From positions 4,487,207-4,551,206 of the forward strand of contig CM060127.1 of assembly GCA_030522415.1 (NCBI GenBank): a stretch of 64,000 nt of DNA, written 5' to 3'. The notes under the pieces were generated by a model, which saw nothing but the letters and a program-made list of their open reading frames with translations, was not told where the DNA came from and did no database searches. Numbering within the stretch: the first letter of the stretch is position 1; each line of letters starts with the position of its first letter. Position numbers and translations under genes: made by a program. This document shows, in pieces, positions 40,901 to 64,000 of this stretch. Source of the DNA: Channallabes apus (lineage: Eukaryota > Chordata > Actinopteri > Siluriformes > Clariidae).

Positions 40901-41911
40901 TAGTTCCTATTTAAGTGATTTCTTGATTGAAATAGGTGTGGCAGTAATCAGGCCTGGGGGTGACTACAGAAATTGAACTCAGGTGTGATAAACCACAGTT
41001 AAGTTATTTTTTAACAAGGGGGGCAATCACTTTTTCACACAGGGCCATGTAGATTTGGAGTTTTTTTTCTCCCTTAATAACGTAAACCTTCATTTAAAAA
41101 CTGCATTTTGTGTTCAATTATGTTATCTTTGACTAATAGTTAACGGTTTTTGATGAGCAGAAACATTTAAGTGTGACAAACATGCAAAAGAATAAGAAAT
41201 CAGGAGGGGGGCAAATAGTTTTTCACACCACTGTATATGTCTCTCAACAGAGTCAATCAACACGATAGTTTCCCATGTATAGAAAGAATGTGTGGAAGAC
41301 ACATAAATGACGGTAATGCACTTACAAGCCGCCACACTCCTTAAGAAGCAGAAATGAAAGCGCGACACAGCTTGGCTTACTCTTAAAAAAGTAAAAGAGA
41401 CTATGGAAACTGAATCTTCAAAGATGAATGGACTTAAGCAGTTTATTAATTAAAAGCAGTAATGTGATGCGCCACTATGAGGTAAAACACAGATGGTTAG
41501 AGCGAACATATCCGCAGCAGTCTGAAGTGAGGGCATGTAAAATACCTGAACTGAGAGCCCAGTGTTGTGCGCTAAAATGCCCTCCTGACAGGATTGTTTT
41601 TTCTCTACACAGCCACGGTGTTTGGAAAGGGTGTGTACTTCGCTGTGAATGCCTCGTACTCGATCTCAGACACCTACTCTCCCCCCAACGCTGACAAACA
41701 CAAATTCATCTTCGTAACCCGAGTTCTGACAGGAGACTTCATCCAGGGGAGGCAAGATATGCGCGCGGCGCCACACAAAGAGGGCTCAGACATCCCGGTG
41801 CGCTACGACAGCGTAGTGGACAACGTGAACAAACCCACTCTGTTCGTCATCTTCAACGACACGCAGTCGTACCCGCAGTACCTCATCACCTGCATGAAGG
41901 GTCCCGGGTGA
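25981..41911 (+). CDS. parp10: PARP10 mono-ADP-ribosyltransferase, complete, 1160 residues
   Basis: Coding exons 25981-26152, 26241-26483, 26575-26805, 27782-28812, 29730-29945, 30347-30467, 30540-30619, 33028-33823, 34114-34235, 34330-34501 and 41613-41911 (TGA 41909-41911) all join in phase. Order: RRM-like repeats (about 8-215, with [15 protein letters not shown] and [14 protein letters not shown]), KH-like repeats (about 320-630), ubiquitin-interacting motifs (about 715-780, [18 protein letters not shown]), a WWE-like segment (about 875-945) and the ART catalytic domain (1005-1160). The catalytic His (about 1038, LYHGT) and Tyr (about 1070, GKGVYFA) are present. The third triad position appears to be Leu near 1138 (TLFVIF), not Glu, so mono-ADP-ribosylation is expected. 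The ATG follows an AG acceptor by one base, so the 5'UTR is spliced. PARP14 shares RRM/KH/WWE parts but has macrodomains, absent here. Human PARP10 is 1025 residues. Confidence 0.92.
26890..27640. repeat. CAGGCCACACCCACTGCA minisatellite
   Basis: Tandem units of about 20-22 bases around CACAGGCCACACCCACTGCA. They are very regular at 26890-26975 and progressively degenerate to about 27620. The array fills most of parp10 intron 3. Confidence 0.85.
28813..29729. other. parp10 intron 4, AT-rich
   Basis: More than 900 bases of extremely AT-rich sequence with (TA)n short runs. No exon or element recognised. Confidence 0.5.
30921..32546 (-). mobile_element. Tc1-like transposon, copy A, in parp10 intron 7
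   Basis: Full-length copy of about 1.6 kb bordered by TA, with inverted ends beginning CAGTGGTGTGAAAAACTATT. The minus-strand transposase starts [14 protein letters not shown] (32158) with helix-turn-helix sequence [20 protein letters not shown] and a GRPTKI AT-hook-like motif. It continues in frame 31716-31141 with catalytic [25 protein letters not shown] and [13 protein letters not shown] (DD34E type). A five-base deletion near 31772 (GAGCCTT here, GAGACGAGCCTT in copy B) shifts the frame between the halves, so this copy cannot make full transposase. Confidence 0.93.
34561..34985. repeat. ACTACATAACTGTTAATACAC minisatellite, left arm
   Basis: Tandem units of about 20-21 bases around CACTACATAACTGTTAATAC, in parp10 intron 10. 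The array stops where an RTE-type LINE begins and resumes after it at 38620-38990. Confidence 0.88.
34982..38625 (+). mobile_element. RTE-type LINE, near full length but multiply frameshifted
   Basis: Frames 34992-35528, 36085-36399, 36499-37041, 37268-37717, 37669-37932 and 37929-38414 together give an apurinic endonuclease ([42 protein letters not shown]) and a reverse transcriptase ([32 protein letters not shown]). The C-terminal region includes RWFGHVQRR. The 3' end, GACCCCTGAAAGGGAACAGC followed by CGAAAGACAAAGAAGAAG, resembles RTE/BovB-like tails. Each frame break is a small indel or stop, so the copy is dead. It is interrupted at about 35512-36084 by other repeats and sits inside a minisatellite in parp10 intron 10. 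Confidence 0.85.
35637..35923 (-). mobile_element. SINE-type repeat, 5'-truncated, inside the RTE LINE
   Basis: A teleost SINE-like body (AGGCGGGGTACACCCTGGAC, GGTCGCGGGGGACCTGGAGC, GGGAGGAAACCGGAGTACC) with an (ATTC)n tail at its left end, so its strand is minus. It is flanked by a perfect 12-base target duplication TCTTTACAAATC at 35625-35636 and 35924-35935. The tRNA-like head is lost. A sequence ending CCAGTTTGGGAACTACTG at about 36060-36078 resembles a hAT-type terminus and may be a further fragment. Confidence 0.75.
38626..38990. repeat. ACTACATAACTGTTAATACAC minisatellite, right arm
   Basis: Same unit as at 34561-34985, resuming immediately after the LINE 3' end (AACTGTTAAAACACACTATG) and decaying toward 38990. 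Confidence 0.85.
39220..39568. mobile_element. Non-autonomous TIR element (MITE), copy 2
   Basis: It starts TACAGTAAAAGCTTGGATTG, followed by CGAGTAACTTGGTCTGCGGG and TAAACGAGCGAGG. It ends TTTCCGGAACGAATCATGCT followed by CGCAAATCAACGTTTAACTGTA. Both ends match the copy at 7973-8465. In parp10 intron 10. Confidence 0.7.
39606..41235 (-). mobile_element. Tc1-like transposon, copy B, in parp10 intron 10
   Basis: Same family, orientation and ends as copy A (CAGTGGTGTGAAAAACTATT, TA-flanked). The transposase frame is open from 40849 down to 40133, then meets an in-frame TAG where copy A has Trp (R-S-Trp-V-L), and continues to 39827 in the same frame. A single nonsense change is thus the only break seen in the frame. 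The catalytic residues [19 protein letters not shown] and PIEMLWHDL remain. Confidence 0.93.
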
Positions 41912-42100
41912 CAACCACGACATGCTTCCGTCTCCACATCTCATCTGCATGAGTCACACTTATGATTCACATCAACATGACTTTTAAATGCTCACACACA
42001 CACACACACACACTATTTTACATCAGTCTTATTAATCAGTGGCCACAAAAGACTGCTGCTTATCTGTGGAGAATACTAATAAACACCTAAAAACGAGTGT
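41912..42100 (+). other. parp10: parp10 3'UTR with polyadenylation signal
   Basis: A short 3' flank after the TGA, containing a (CA)n run near 41995 and AATAAA at 42078-42083 followed by GT-rich sequence, the usual layout of a cleavage site. Confidence 0.65.
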
Positions 42101-42869
42101 GTGTGAGTGTGTTTAAAACCCTGGGTAAGTTTCATCATCATCATGGTTATAATAATAGATGTTTTATGTAGTGCTTGTCATAGACTTAAGGATAATGTGA
42201 TTTACAGAAAAAAATCCAAAACTAAAAAATATATAAAAAAGACATTTAATAACAATTGTAAAATAATTCTAAAAATAATAATAATTAAACTGGTATAAAA
42301 TGAATAATTAATTTAAATAATACATGTATAAATATATGAATAAATAGTAACACGTACTATACATGTTTAATTAATTGCTCCTATTGAATAACATTTTTAT
42401 TCTTCCAATAACATTTTTATTCTTCCAATGTTTTTAAATTAATAGATATGGGATACATAAATAAATAAATAAATAAATAAAACAAGTGCAGTTGATAAAG
42501 CTTGTATCGATGATTAATAGACTGCCTTTTACTTTAATGACATCTTAATTATCATGTTAAAAAACCCAAAAAGCACACAAACCAGAATTAATTTTTTTAG
42601 TATAACAAAAGCATTTTCAAAAGTATTTATGCGTCGACACAACCATTAATATTTGTTAAAGCCCACTGTGGAGAGAAAACCATCTCCGAGTCTCGTTCTG
42701 TGATCAGATATCATGTAACTAATCGAGTTTATACTCTCAGGTGTGTGCACATGGACTTTGTGTTTTTGCAGAGAGTTTGTAACAAAGTTTACATCTGAAG
42801 GCAGAGATCGTTTTTGATTATGTACTTTCCTTGTGTTGATTTGGGCGTAGGGTTAATTAAAATCAATTC
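42101..42869. other. intergenic sequence, nothing recognised
   Basis: AT-rich DNA with an (AAAT)n run near 42455-42480 and a direct duplication of TAACATTTTTATTCTTCCAA at about 42390-42430. No gene seen. Confidence 0.4.
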
Positions 42870-43260
42870 AGTTCAGTTTTATTTATACAGCGATTTTAAA
42901 ACAGTTATGATTATCACAAAGTAGCTTTACAGAATCCCAAAAATATATAAATGAGTTTGAAAAGTGTGAGAAAATATGTATAAATCAGAATGATCAGATT
43001 GTTCCTGATGAGCAAGGCGACGGTGGCGAGGAAAAACTCCCTGAGATGGCATTAGGAAGAAACCTTGAGTGGAACCAGACTCAACAGGGAACCCATCCTC
43101 ATTTGGGTGATAATGGACAGCAGGGATTGATCTGCAGTCATACTGCGTGTTAGGAGTCTGGAAGTTCAGTATAACAGGAGAGGTGATTATGTTAATATGA
43201 GTCCACTTTTGTTGTTCTTTGTTCCTGGGCCCATAGGCTGCGTTAATACTGTTTACAGTG
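42870..43260 (-). mobile_element. 3' tail of a CR1/L2-type LINE, inverted
   Basis: The minus strand repeats the 3' region at 11280-11600: on the plus strand it shows CTGATGAGCAAGGCGACGGT, GAAAAACTCCCTGAGATGGC and GGAAGAAACCTTGAGTGG. No coding part remains. Confidence 0.65.
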
Positions 43261-43549
43261 GTAGGGGACGTGATTGGGATTCTTGGGCAGATGGTCTCTC
43301 AACAACCAGTTATACATATTACTCTCCTTCAGTATATACTGTACATATGTCGCCCATATTTATTTATATACTCATCATGTACCCCTATCTGCATTGACTC
43401 TTATGACCTTAGTCTTGCACCACTCACTTTTGCACTGCGGTCACTTTTAGTGGCTGGAACTCAGTGTAAATCTCAATTTGCATTAGTCTGTTCACTAATA
43501 TTCATCTTTATTCACCTATATGTGCAGCATCTATTTAATTCTTTTTATA

Positions 43550-44358
43550 TACAGTGGTGTGAAAAACTATTTGCCCCCTTCCTGATTTCTTATTCTTTTG
43601 CATGTTTGTCACACTTAAATGTTTCTGCTCATCAAAAACCGTTAACTATTAGTCAAAGATAACATAATTGAACACAAAATGCAGTTTTTAAATGAAGGTT
43701 TACGTTATTAAGGGAGAAAAAAAACTCCAAATGTACATGGCCCTGTGTGAAAAAGTGATTGCCCCCCCTTGTTAAAAAATAACTGTGGTTTATCACACCT
43801 GAGTTCAATTTCTGTAGTCACCCCCAGGCCTGATTACTGCCACACCTGTTTCAATCAAGAAATCACTTAAATAGGAGCTACCTGACACAGAGAAGTAGAC
43901 CAAACCCACCTCAAAAGCTAGACATCATGCCAAGATCCAAAGAAATTCAGGAACAAATGAGAACAAAAGTAATTGAGATCTATCAGTCTGGTAAAGGTTA
44001 TAAAGCCATTTCTAAAGCTTTGGGACTCCAGCGAACCACAGTGAGAGCCATTATCCACAAATGGCAAAAACATGGAACAGTGGTGAACCTTCCCAGGAGT
44101 GGCCGGCCGACCAAAATTACCCCAAGAGCGCAGAGACAACTCATCCGAGAGGCCACAAAAGACCCCAGGACAACATCTAAAGAACTGCAGGCCTCACTTG
44201 CCTCAATTAAGGTCAGTGTTCACGACTCCACCATAAGAAAGAGACTGGGCAAAAACGGCCTGCATGGCAGATTTCCAAGGCACAAACCACTTTTAAGCAA
44301 AAAGAACATTAAGGCTCATCTCAATTTTGCTAAAAAACATCTCAATGATTGCCAAGAC
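43550..44358 (+). mobile_element. Tc1-like transposon, copy C, 5' half
   Basis: It starts with TA and CAGTGGTGTGAAAAACTATT and has the same 5' flank as copies A and B, in opposite orientation. The transposase frame from 43927 ([20 protein letters not shown]) is open through [14 protein letters not shown]. It stops matching exactly at 44358, where a LINE sequence begins. The catalytic half and the 3' terminal repeat are missing. Confidence 0.9.
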
Positions 44359-45445
44359 CGCCATCATCAAGTTTGCTGACGACACTGTCGTGGTCGGCCT
44401 AATCACCAACAATGATGAGTCGGACTACCTAGAGGAGATTGGAAATCTGGAGAACTGGTGCCAGAGGAACAATCTCCTCCTGAACGTCAGTAAGACAAAG
44501 GAGCTGATGGTGGACTTCAGTACAAAGCAGGAGAGGAACTACCAGACCCCCGTCATCAACAGGAGCCCAGTGGAGAGAGTGGACAGCTTCAGATACCTCG
44601 GTGTTCACATCACGCAGGACCTGTCATGGTCCTGTCACATCAACACCGTGGTGAAAAAGGCCCGGCAGCGTCTGTACCACCTCAGACGCTTGAGAGACTT
44701 CAGACTGCCCTCTAAGGTGCTCAGGAATTTCTGCTCCTGTACCATAGAGAGCATCCTGACAGGTAACATCACGACCTGGTTCGGGATCAGCACCATGCAG
44801 GACAGACGAGCTCTACAGAGGGTGGTGCGATCAGCCAAGCGCATCATCCGCACCAAGCTCCCTGACCTGCACTCAATCTACACCAAGCGGTGCTGGACCA
44901 AAGCCAGGAAGATGGTGAAGGACCTCAGCCATCCCAACAATGGACTGTTTTCTCTGTTGCGGTCTGGGAAGCGATTCCGCTCCCTGAAGGCCAACACAGA
45001 GAGGCTGAGGAGGAGCTTCTTCCCGCAGGCGATAAGGTCTCTCAATCACACCACCACACAGGATTAACAACATCTTTTTAAACTCCCAACATTGACTGGA
45101 CAATCATGGACACATTCATACACACTCACACTACATATTTATATATCTGGACCATTGCACAAGACACTTTAATAAGTCACTTTTTATGCATATTTGCACA
45201 ACCACTGCCACTTTCAAATATTTCTATATTTTGTAATATTTTTTATCATGCCCTTATTTGTACAGTTTATTTTAATAGTTAAATTAATTTTCTTTAGTAT
45301 TTCTTTTTATTCATATTTATTCCTTACGTACAAGTTTTTATTTTATTTCTTACGGTCACTGGCGGTCGTATAAGCATTTCATTGCATTTCGTACTGTGTA
45401 TGACTGTGTATGTGACAAATAAAATTTGAATTTGAATTAGAATTT
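44359..45445 (+). mobile_element. CR1/L2-clade LINE, 5'-truncated, reverse transcriptase C-terminal part
   Basis: The open frame to 45067 contains the catalytic box IIKFADDTVVVGLI followed by ENWCQRNNLLLNVSKTKELM, RYLGVHITQDLSWSCHIN and RALQRVVRSAKRIIRTKLPD, all typical of jockey-superfamily LINEs. The 3'UTR ends in TGTGACAAATAAAATTTGAA, the usual tail. The 5' junction fuses directly to the middle of Tc1 copy C. Confidence 0.88.
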
Positions 45446-45449
45446 TATT

Positions 45450-46133
45450 TACACTGTGTTCCAAATTATTATGCAAATGATATATTTATCTGATGTTCAT
45501 AATTAGTCAATGCAAATGACAGTAAGTATAATTTTCTAGTCATCAACTATTAGGATTTTATTGAACAACCCTCCTAATAAAATTTATTTAAAAAATAAAA
45601 AACTGAAAACGCACTGTTCCAAATTATTGTGCACAACAGAGTTAAACCATTTTATATGTTATAAAGAACGATTTTGTTGAATTTGCAGCTTTAGGAGGTC
45701 ATATTTACTGAAATCAAAAGCTATTTAAATCAAAAACATCCTAACACGGCATGTTACATCTTAACATAGGACCCCTTCTTTGATATCACCTTCACAATTC
45801 TTGCATCCATTGAACTTGTGAGTTTTTGGACAGTTTCTGCTTGAATTTCTTTGCAGGATGTCAGAATAGCCTCCCAGAGCTGCTGTTTTGATGCGAACCG
45901 CCTCCCACCCTCATAGATCTTTTGCTTGAGGATGCTCCAAAGGTTCTCAATAGGGTTGAGGTCAGGGGAGGATGGTGGCCACACCATGAGTTTCTCATCT
46001 TTTATTCCCATAGCAGCCAATGACACAGAGGTATTCTTTGCAGCATGAGATGGTGCATCGTCGTGCATGAAGATGATTTTGCTACGGAAGGCACGGTTCT
46101 TCTTTTTGTACCATGGAAGAAAGTGGTCAAGAC
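45450..46133 (-). mobile_element. Tc1-like element of another family, C-terminal part
   Basis: The end CACTGTGTTCCAAATTATTA followed by TGCAAATGA is a terminal repeat of a different Tc1 family. The minus-strand frame 46068-45754 gives [40 protein letters not shown] and MDARIVKVISKKGSYVKM (stop). The N-terminal half is missing; at about 46133 it runs into a LINE fragment in the opposite strand. Confidence 0.85.
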
Positions 46134-46800
46134 CTTGTGATATCCTTGCACAACAACCAAATCACTCCTTCAGCCAACGCCCGCAATCTTGGGGTAACCG
46201 TGGACAATCATCTGTTATTTTCCCCACACATCACTAACCTTACTCACTCTTGTAGATTTCTTCTTTACAAGATCAGAAGAATTCGCCCATTTCTTTCTTC
46301 ACAGGCTACTCAGGTGCTTGTTCAGTCCCTTGTTATTTCAAGTCTGCACTACTGTAACTCACTCCTGGCAGGTCTGCCTCTGTCCACGATTCGTCCTCTG
46401 CAACTGATCCAGAATTCAGCAGCACGTCTCGTTTTTAACCTCCCCAAGTTTTCCCAGCCCACCCCACTCCTCCGCTCCCTGCACTGGCTTCCTGTAGCTG
46501 CCCGCATCAAATTCAAAACGCTGATGCTTGCCTATAAAGCTATAAATGGCCCAGCACCCACTTACCTCTCTGCTCTAATCATACACGCACTGCACCACGT
46601 TCTCTCCGATCCTCCAGCACTGCTCGCCTCATCCCATCATCTCTCAGGGATCGAGGGCGGCATTCATCCAGGCTCGTTTCTGTTCTGGCACCTAGGTGGT
46701 CGTACAGCAGAGAATTTGACTATCTTTATATCCAGTGATGTGAACTTTAAACTCTGGAGCGTCTGCCAAATGCCTAAATGTAAAGTTATTTTTCATTTTA
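46134..46800 (+). mobile_element. CR1/L2-clade LINE 3' fragment
   Basis: The frame reads [58 protein letters not shown], and SLHWLPVAARIKFKTL, a LINE C-terminal region. It ends with TGGAGCGTCTGCCAAATGCC and TAAATGTAAA, a known LINE tail. It lacks the YxDD box and endonuclease. The segment after about 46580 is rearranged. Confidence 0.82.
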
Positions 46801-48912
46801 TTAGCAACTTGTTCAAATGTTATTTTTCCACCAATTCAATGTTTTATATCCATTACCTTCTACAAATCAGTGACATCACTTGTCACTGTAGACAGTAAAC
46901 AGAATTCCTGAGAGAAAAGTTCACTTAAATTGTACTGTTTTAATTATAATTTTAGTTTACACACTTGTAAAGACCTTTCTGTAGGTGCACATTATTTAAA
47001 TACACTTTAAATGTGTTCTTTATTAAACTGTTTTATAGACGTAGATTTTTTTAATGAAATTATTTTTTATTAAACTCTTACTTTGTTCTATTTACGGTTG
47101 ATAACTATTTATTATTATAATTTTATACTATTTATCAATATTATTGGTGCTGATTTTGAATCACAGGGAACCCTGTGTGCTGAGCGCGCCGTTCACTCCG
47201 GACGCATATCGGCGCTGCACCGGCACCGCGGGGGATTCTGGGATGTGTGATGAATGGACCAGGCAACAACACTGGTGTTAGCTAGCTAACCCGGCTAGCG
47301 GTATATTTTTTGTTTTTTGGTAATTATTTAATAAATTGATTAATGCATAAAGAAATAACATTAGTATGCAGTTGGACATGTTAATGAAGCGGAGTTGGAG
47401 AAGGAAGAAGCGGATATATTAGAAATATGAACAATAAAACGTCTGATTAGCGTGTTAGCTGCTAGATATCAACGGATAGGAATTATTATTATTATTATTA
47501 ATTCTTATTATTATTTATGTTTCTTACAGAAGTTTACACGTTGTGGGGTTTATACAGTCAGCTAAGTAAATAAAAATAATAATTAAACTCCTTTATTTAA
47601 AACTGAATCATAAACACTGAAGGACTGAAACATGTCGATTCGATATTTTATTTCCCCCCAATTATGTTACAATTTTAAACTTTACAAAAAGTTTACTGAT
47701 TAATTAAATGTAGCACTTTCCTCATAACTAGTTTTCTCACTTAAAAGAAACCAAGCACAGGATTTAAACAATATAAACTAACTTTAAACACAAGGGTTGA
47801 ACATTTAACTGTTAACTCTAAGATGTGTTTCTACTGGACATGTCTTCATTTGGAAAGACTTTGTCCCTATTGGTCAGGTGATTGTTTTTACTTTTATTTA
47901 ACTGGAAGGACAGCAGCTCCACCGACACGCCCCCAAACTATATCATGTCCTGTTTGTCCCTACAGAAGATTCATTACTCAGTGTAATTCAGGTTTGAAAT
48001 TTAAACAGGTGTGGAGGATCATCTTTTCACCTTTTTATTGGATTGGTTTTGTTTATTACCTCAGTTCTAGATTATTTCTTTTTCTTTTTTAAATGTATTT
48101 TATTCCTTTCTCTGTGTACCAAACCCAGAACTTTAGCTTCTTGTTTTATTCGTGTTTCATTCTTCTCTTTTTCTCCCCTGCATTCTATAAATATACCTGG
48201 TGTCAATCCTTGTACATACAGACAAATGCACATTTCCTGTTCAGTTTATAAACCATTTCATAGACATACTGTATAAGGCTGGTTTGAAGTTGGGAATAAT
48301 GGAGGGGTCGGGGTTTTATACGATTGTAAGTGTGCCTCTGCTTCGTTGATGGGGTCTATGAATCTGATATACTTGAAACACAGACTATGAGTTTATTTTA
48401 TTTATGTTGTGTTTTTGCTTATAAATGGGTGAAAATACTGAAAAGAAGCTCACGCGCTCGGCAAAGACCGAGTTATATCTGTGTTTAACGGAGCGATCAC
48501 TGGTCATGTCTGATAAACTTGAATTCTAGACGCAGGGTAATCAACTGTATCTTTATTATAAATGTAATAAATATATATTTTTAATCAGTGTCATGATACA
48601 AAAGAATCATGATTCATAACCATAGATTTTTTCTAGTGCTCTTGTGTGAGCAGTAACAACTAATGCAATAATGGCTTGTTAGTGAGCTTCTAGTGCACTA
48701 CACAGGGCACAGGAGCATTGATGATGTACACTATTTAGTGCACTTATGAGCCAAACTTTAAATGCCCCTGAAGTGTTTGAGATTTAATCTCTTAAATTAA
48801 TTTAAATTTAATGAGTATCAAAGGGTTCGGGACGGAGTGTACCTGCCCTTCCTGTAGTGTGCGTATGAATGGTGGATTTAAGGCTGAACCCGATTGTTTC
48901 TCATTCCTCCAG
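46801..48912. other. cpsf1 5' flank with a probable promoter
   Basis: Mostly AT-rich. A GC-rich island at about 47165-47300 (GCGCCGTTCACTCCGGACGC, GGCACCGCGGGGGATTCTGG) is the likeliest cpsf1 promoter, because the first coding exon at 48913 starts with an AG acceptor and needs an upstream non-coding exon. GGATTCTGGGATGTGTGATG is a weak ZNF143-like match. No other gene recognised. Confidence 0.4.
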
Positions 48913-48937
48913 GTTGTGATCGAGCCGAGGCGTCAGG

Positions 48938-63726
<14,789 letters not shown>

Positions 63727-64000
63727 GTGAGGAGCTCCGGAGGGCCAGTGGGAGGGCCAGTGGGAGGGTCAGAGGGAGGGCCAGTGGAGGGGCCAAGAAT
63801 TGTAATCATCTTTAGCAAATGTGTAAATTTTATTTTTCTTCTTCCGTACTAAAGTTTGGCGTGTAACTAGTCCCATACTGTTTGTCGTTGCCCCATGAAT
63901 GAGGTGTCAAATCGTGCGGCTTATTCGGGAATGGGGTGCTATGACTTTGGGGTTCAATAGGCTTAACATTGAGACCAACTTTGACGGATTCTAACGCAGA
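63727..64000 (+). other. start of cpsf1 intron 23, to the window edge
   Basis: It begins GTGAGGAGC after exon 23 and includes four short GGGCCAGTGGGAG units at 63740-63795. No exon of the remaining cpsf1 part was recognised before the edge. Confidence 0.5.

Overview
The window is vertebrate nuclear DNA from a ray-finned (teleost) fish. The evidence is intron-split genes with GT/AG junctions, protein matches to vertebrate gene families, long CA/TG microsatellites, and many teleost-type Tc1 transposons, CR1/L2 and RTE LINEs, tRNA-derived SINEs and a DIRS retroelement. A catfish-like species is a guess only.

Five protein-coding genes were rebuilt exon by exon, with reading phase checked across each junction. 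(1) rnf19a, + strand, last three coding exons (1096-4403) and its 3'UTR. (2) spag1, - strand (21621 to 7888), a short two-cluster TPR co-chaperone of 373 residues. (3) polr2k, - strand (24206 to 22793), the complete 58-residue RNA polymerase subunit. (4) parp10, + strand (25981-41911), a complete 1160-residue mono-ADP-ribosyltransferase sharing a divergent promoter with polr2k. (5) cpsf1, + strand (48938 to beyond the right edge), about the first 904 residues of the 160-kDa pre-mRNA cleavage and polyadenylation subunit.

Layout: 1-363 is a Tc1 relic and 364-5800 is rnf19a with a LINE in an intron. 5800-7890 is intergenic with a SINE. 7890-21620 is spag1, whose introns are filled by minisatellites, a MITE, a LINE tail and two Tc1 elements. 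22790-24206 is polr2k and 24207-24870 the bidirectional promoter. 25980-42100 is parp10, with two near-identical Tc1 copies, a MITE and an RTE LINE in its introns. 42100-48900 is intergenic and carries a Tc1/LINE mosaic. 48900-64000 is cpsf1, whose intron 11 holds a three-deep transposon nest with a full-length DIRS-type element at its core.

In human, RNF19A, SPAG1 and POLR2K lie together at 8q22.2, and PARP10 and CPSF1 at 8q24.3; here they form one run. The genes are not an operon. Two serve RNA polymerase II transcription and 3'-end formation (polr2k, cpsf1), one is a ubiquitin ligase, one an HSP70/HSP90 co-chaperone and one an ADP-ribosyltransferase. The most striking item is the apparently intact DIRS-type tyrosine-recombinase retrotransposon (about 53868-59407).
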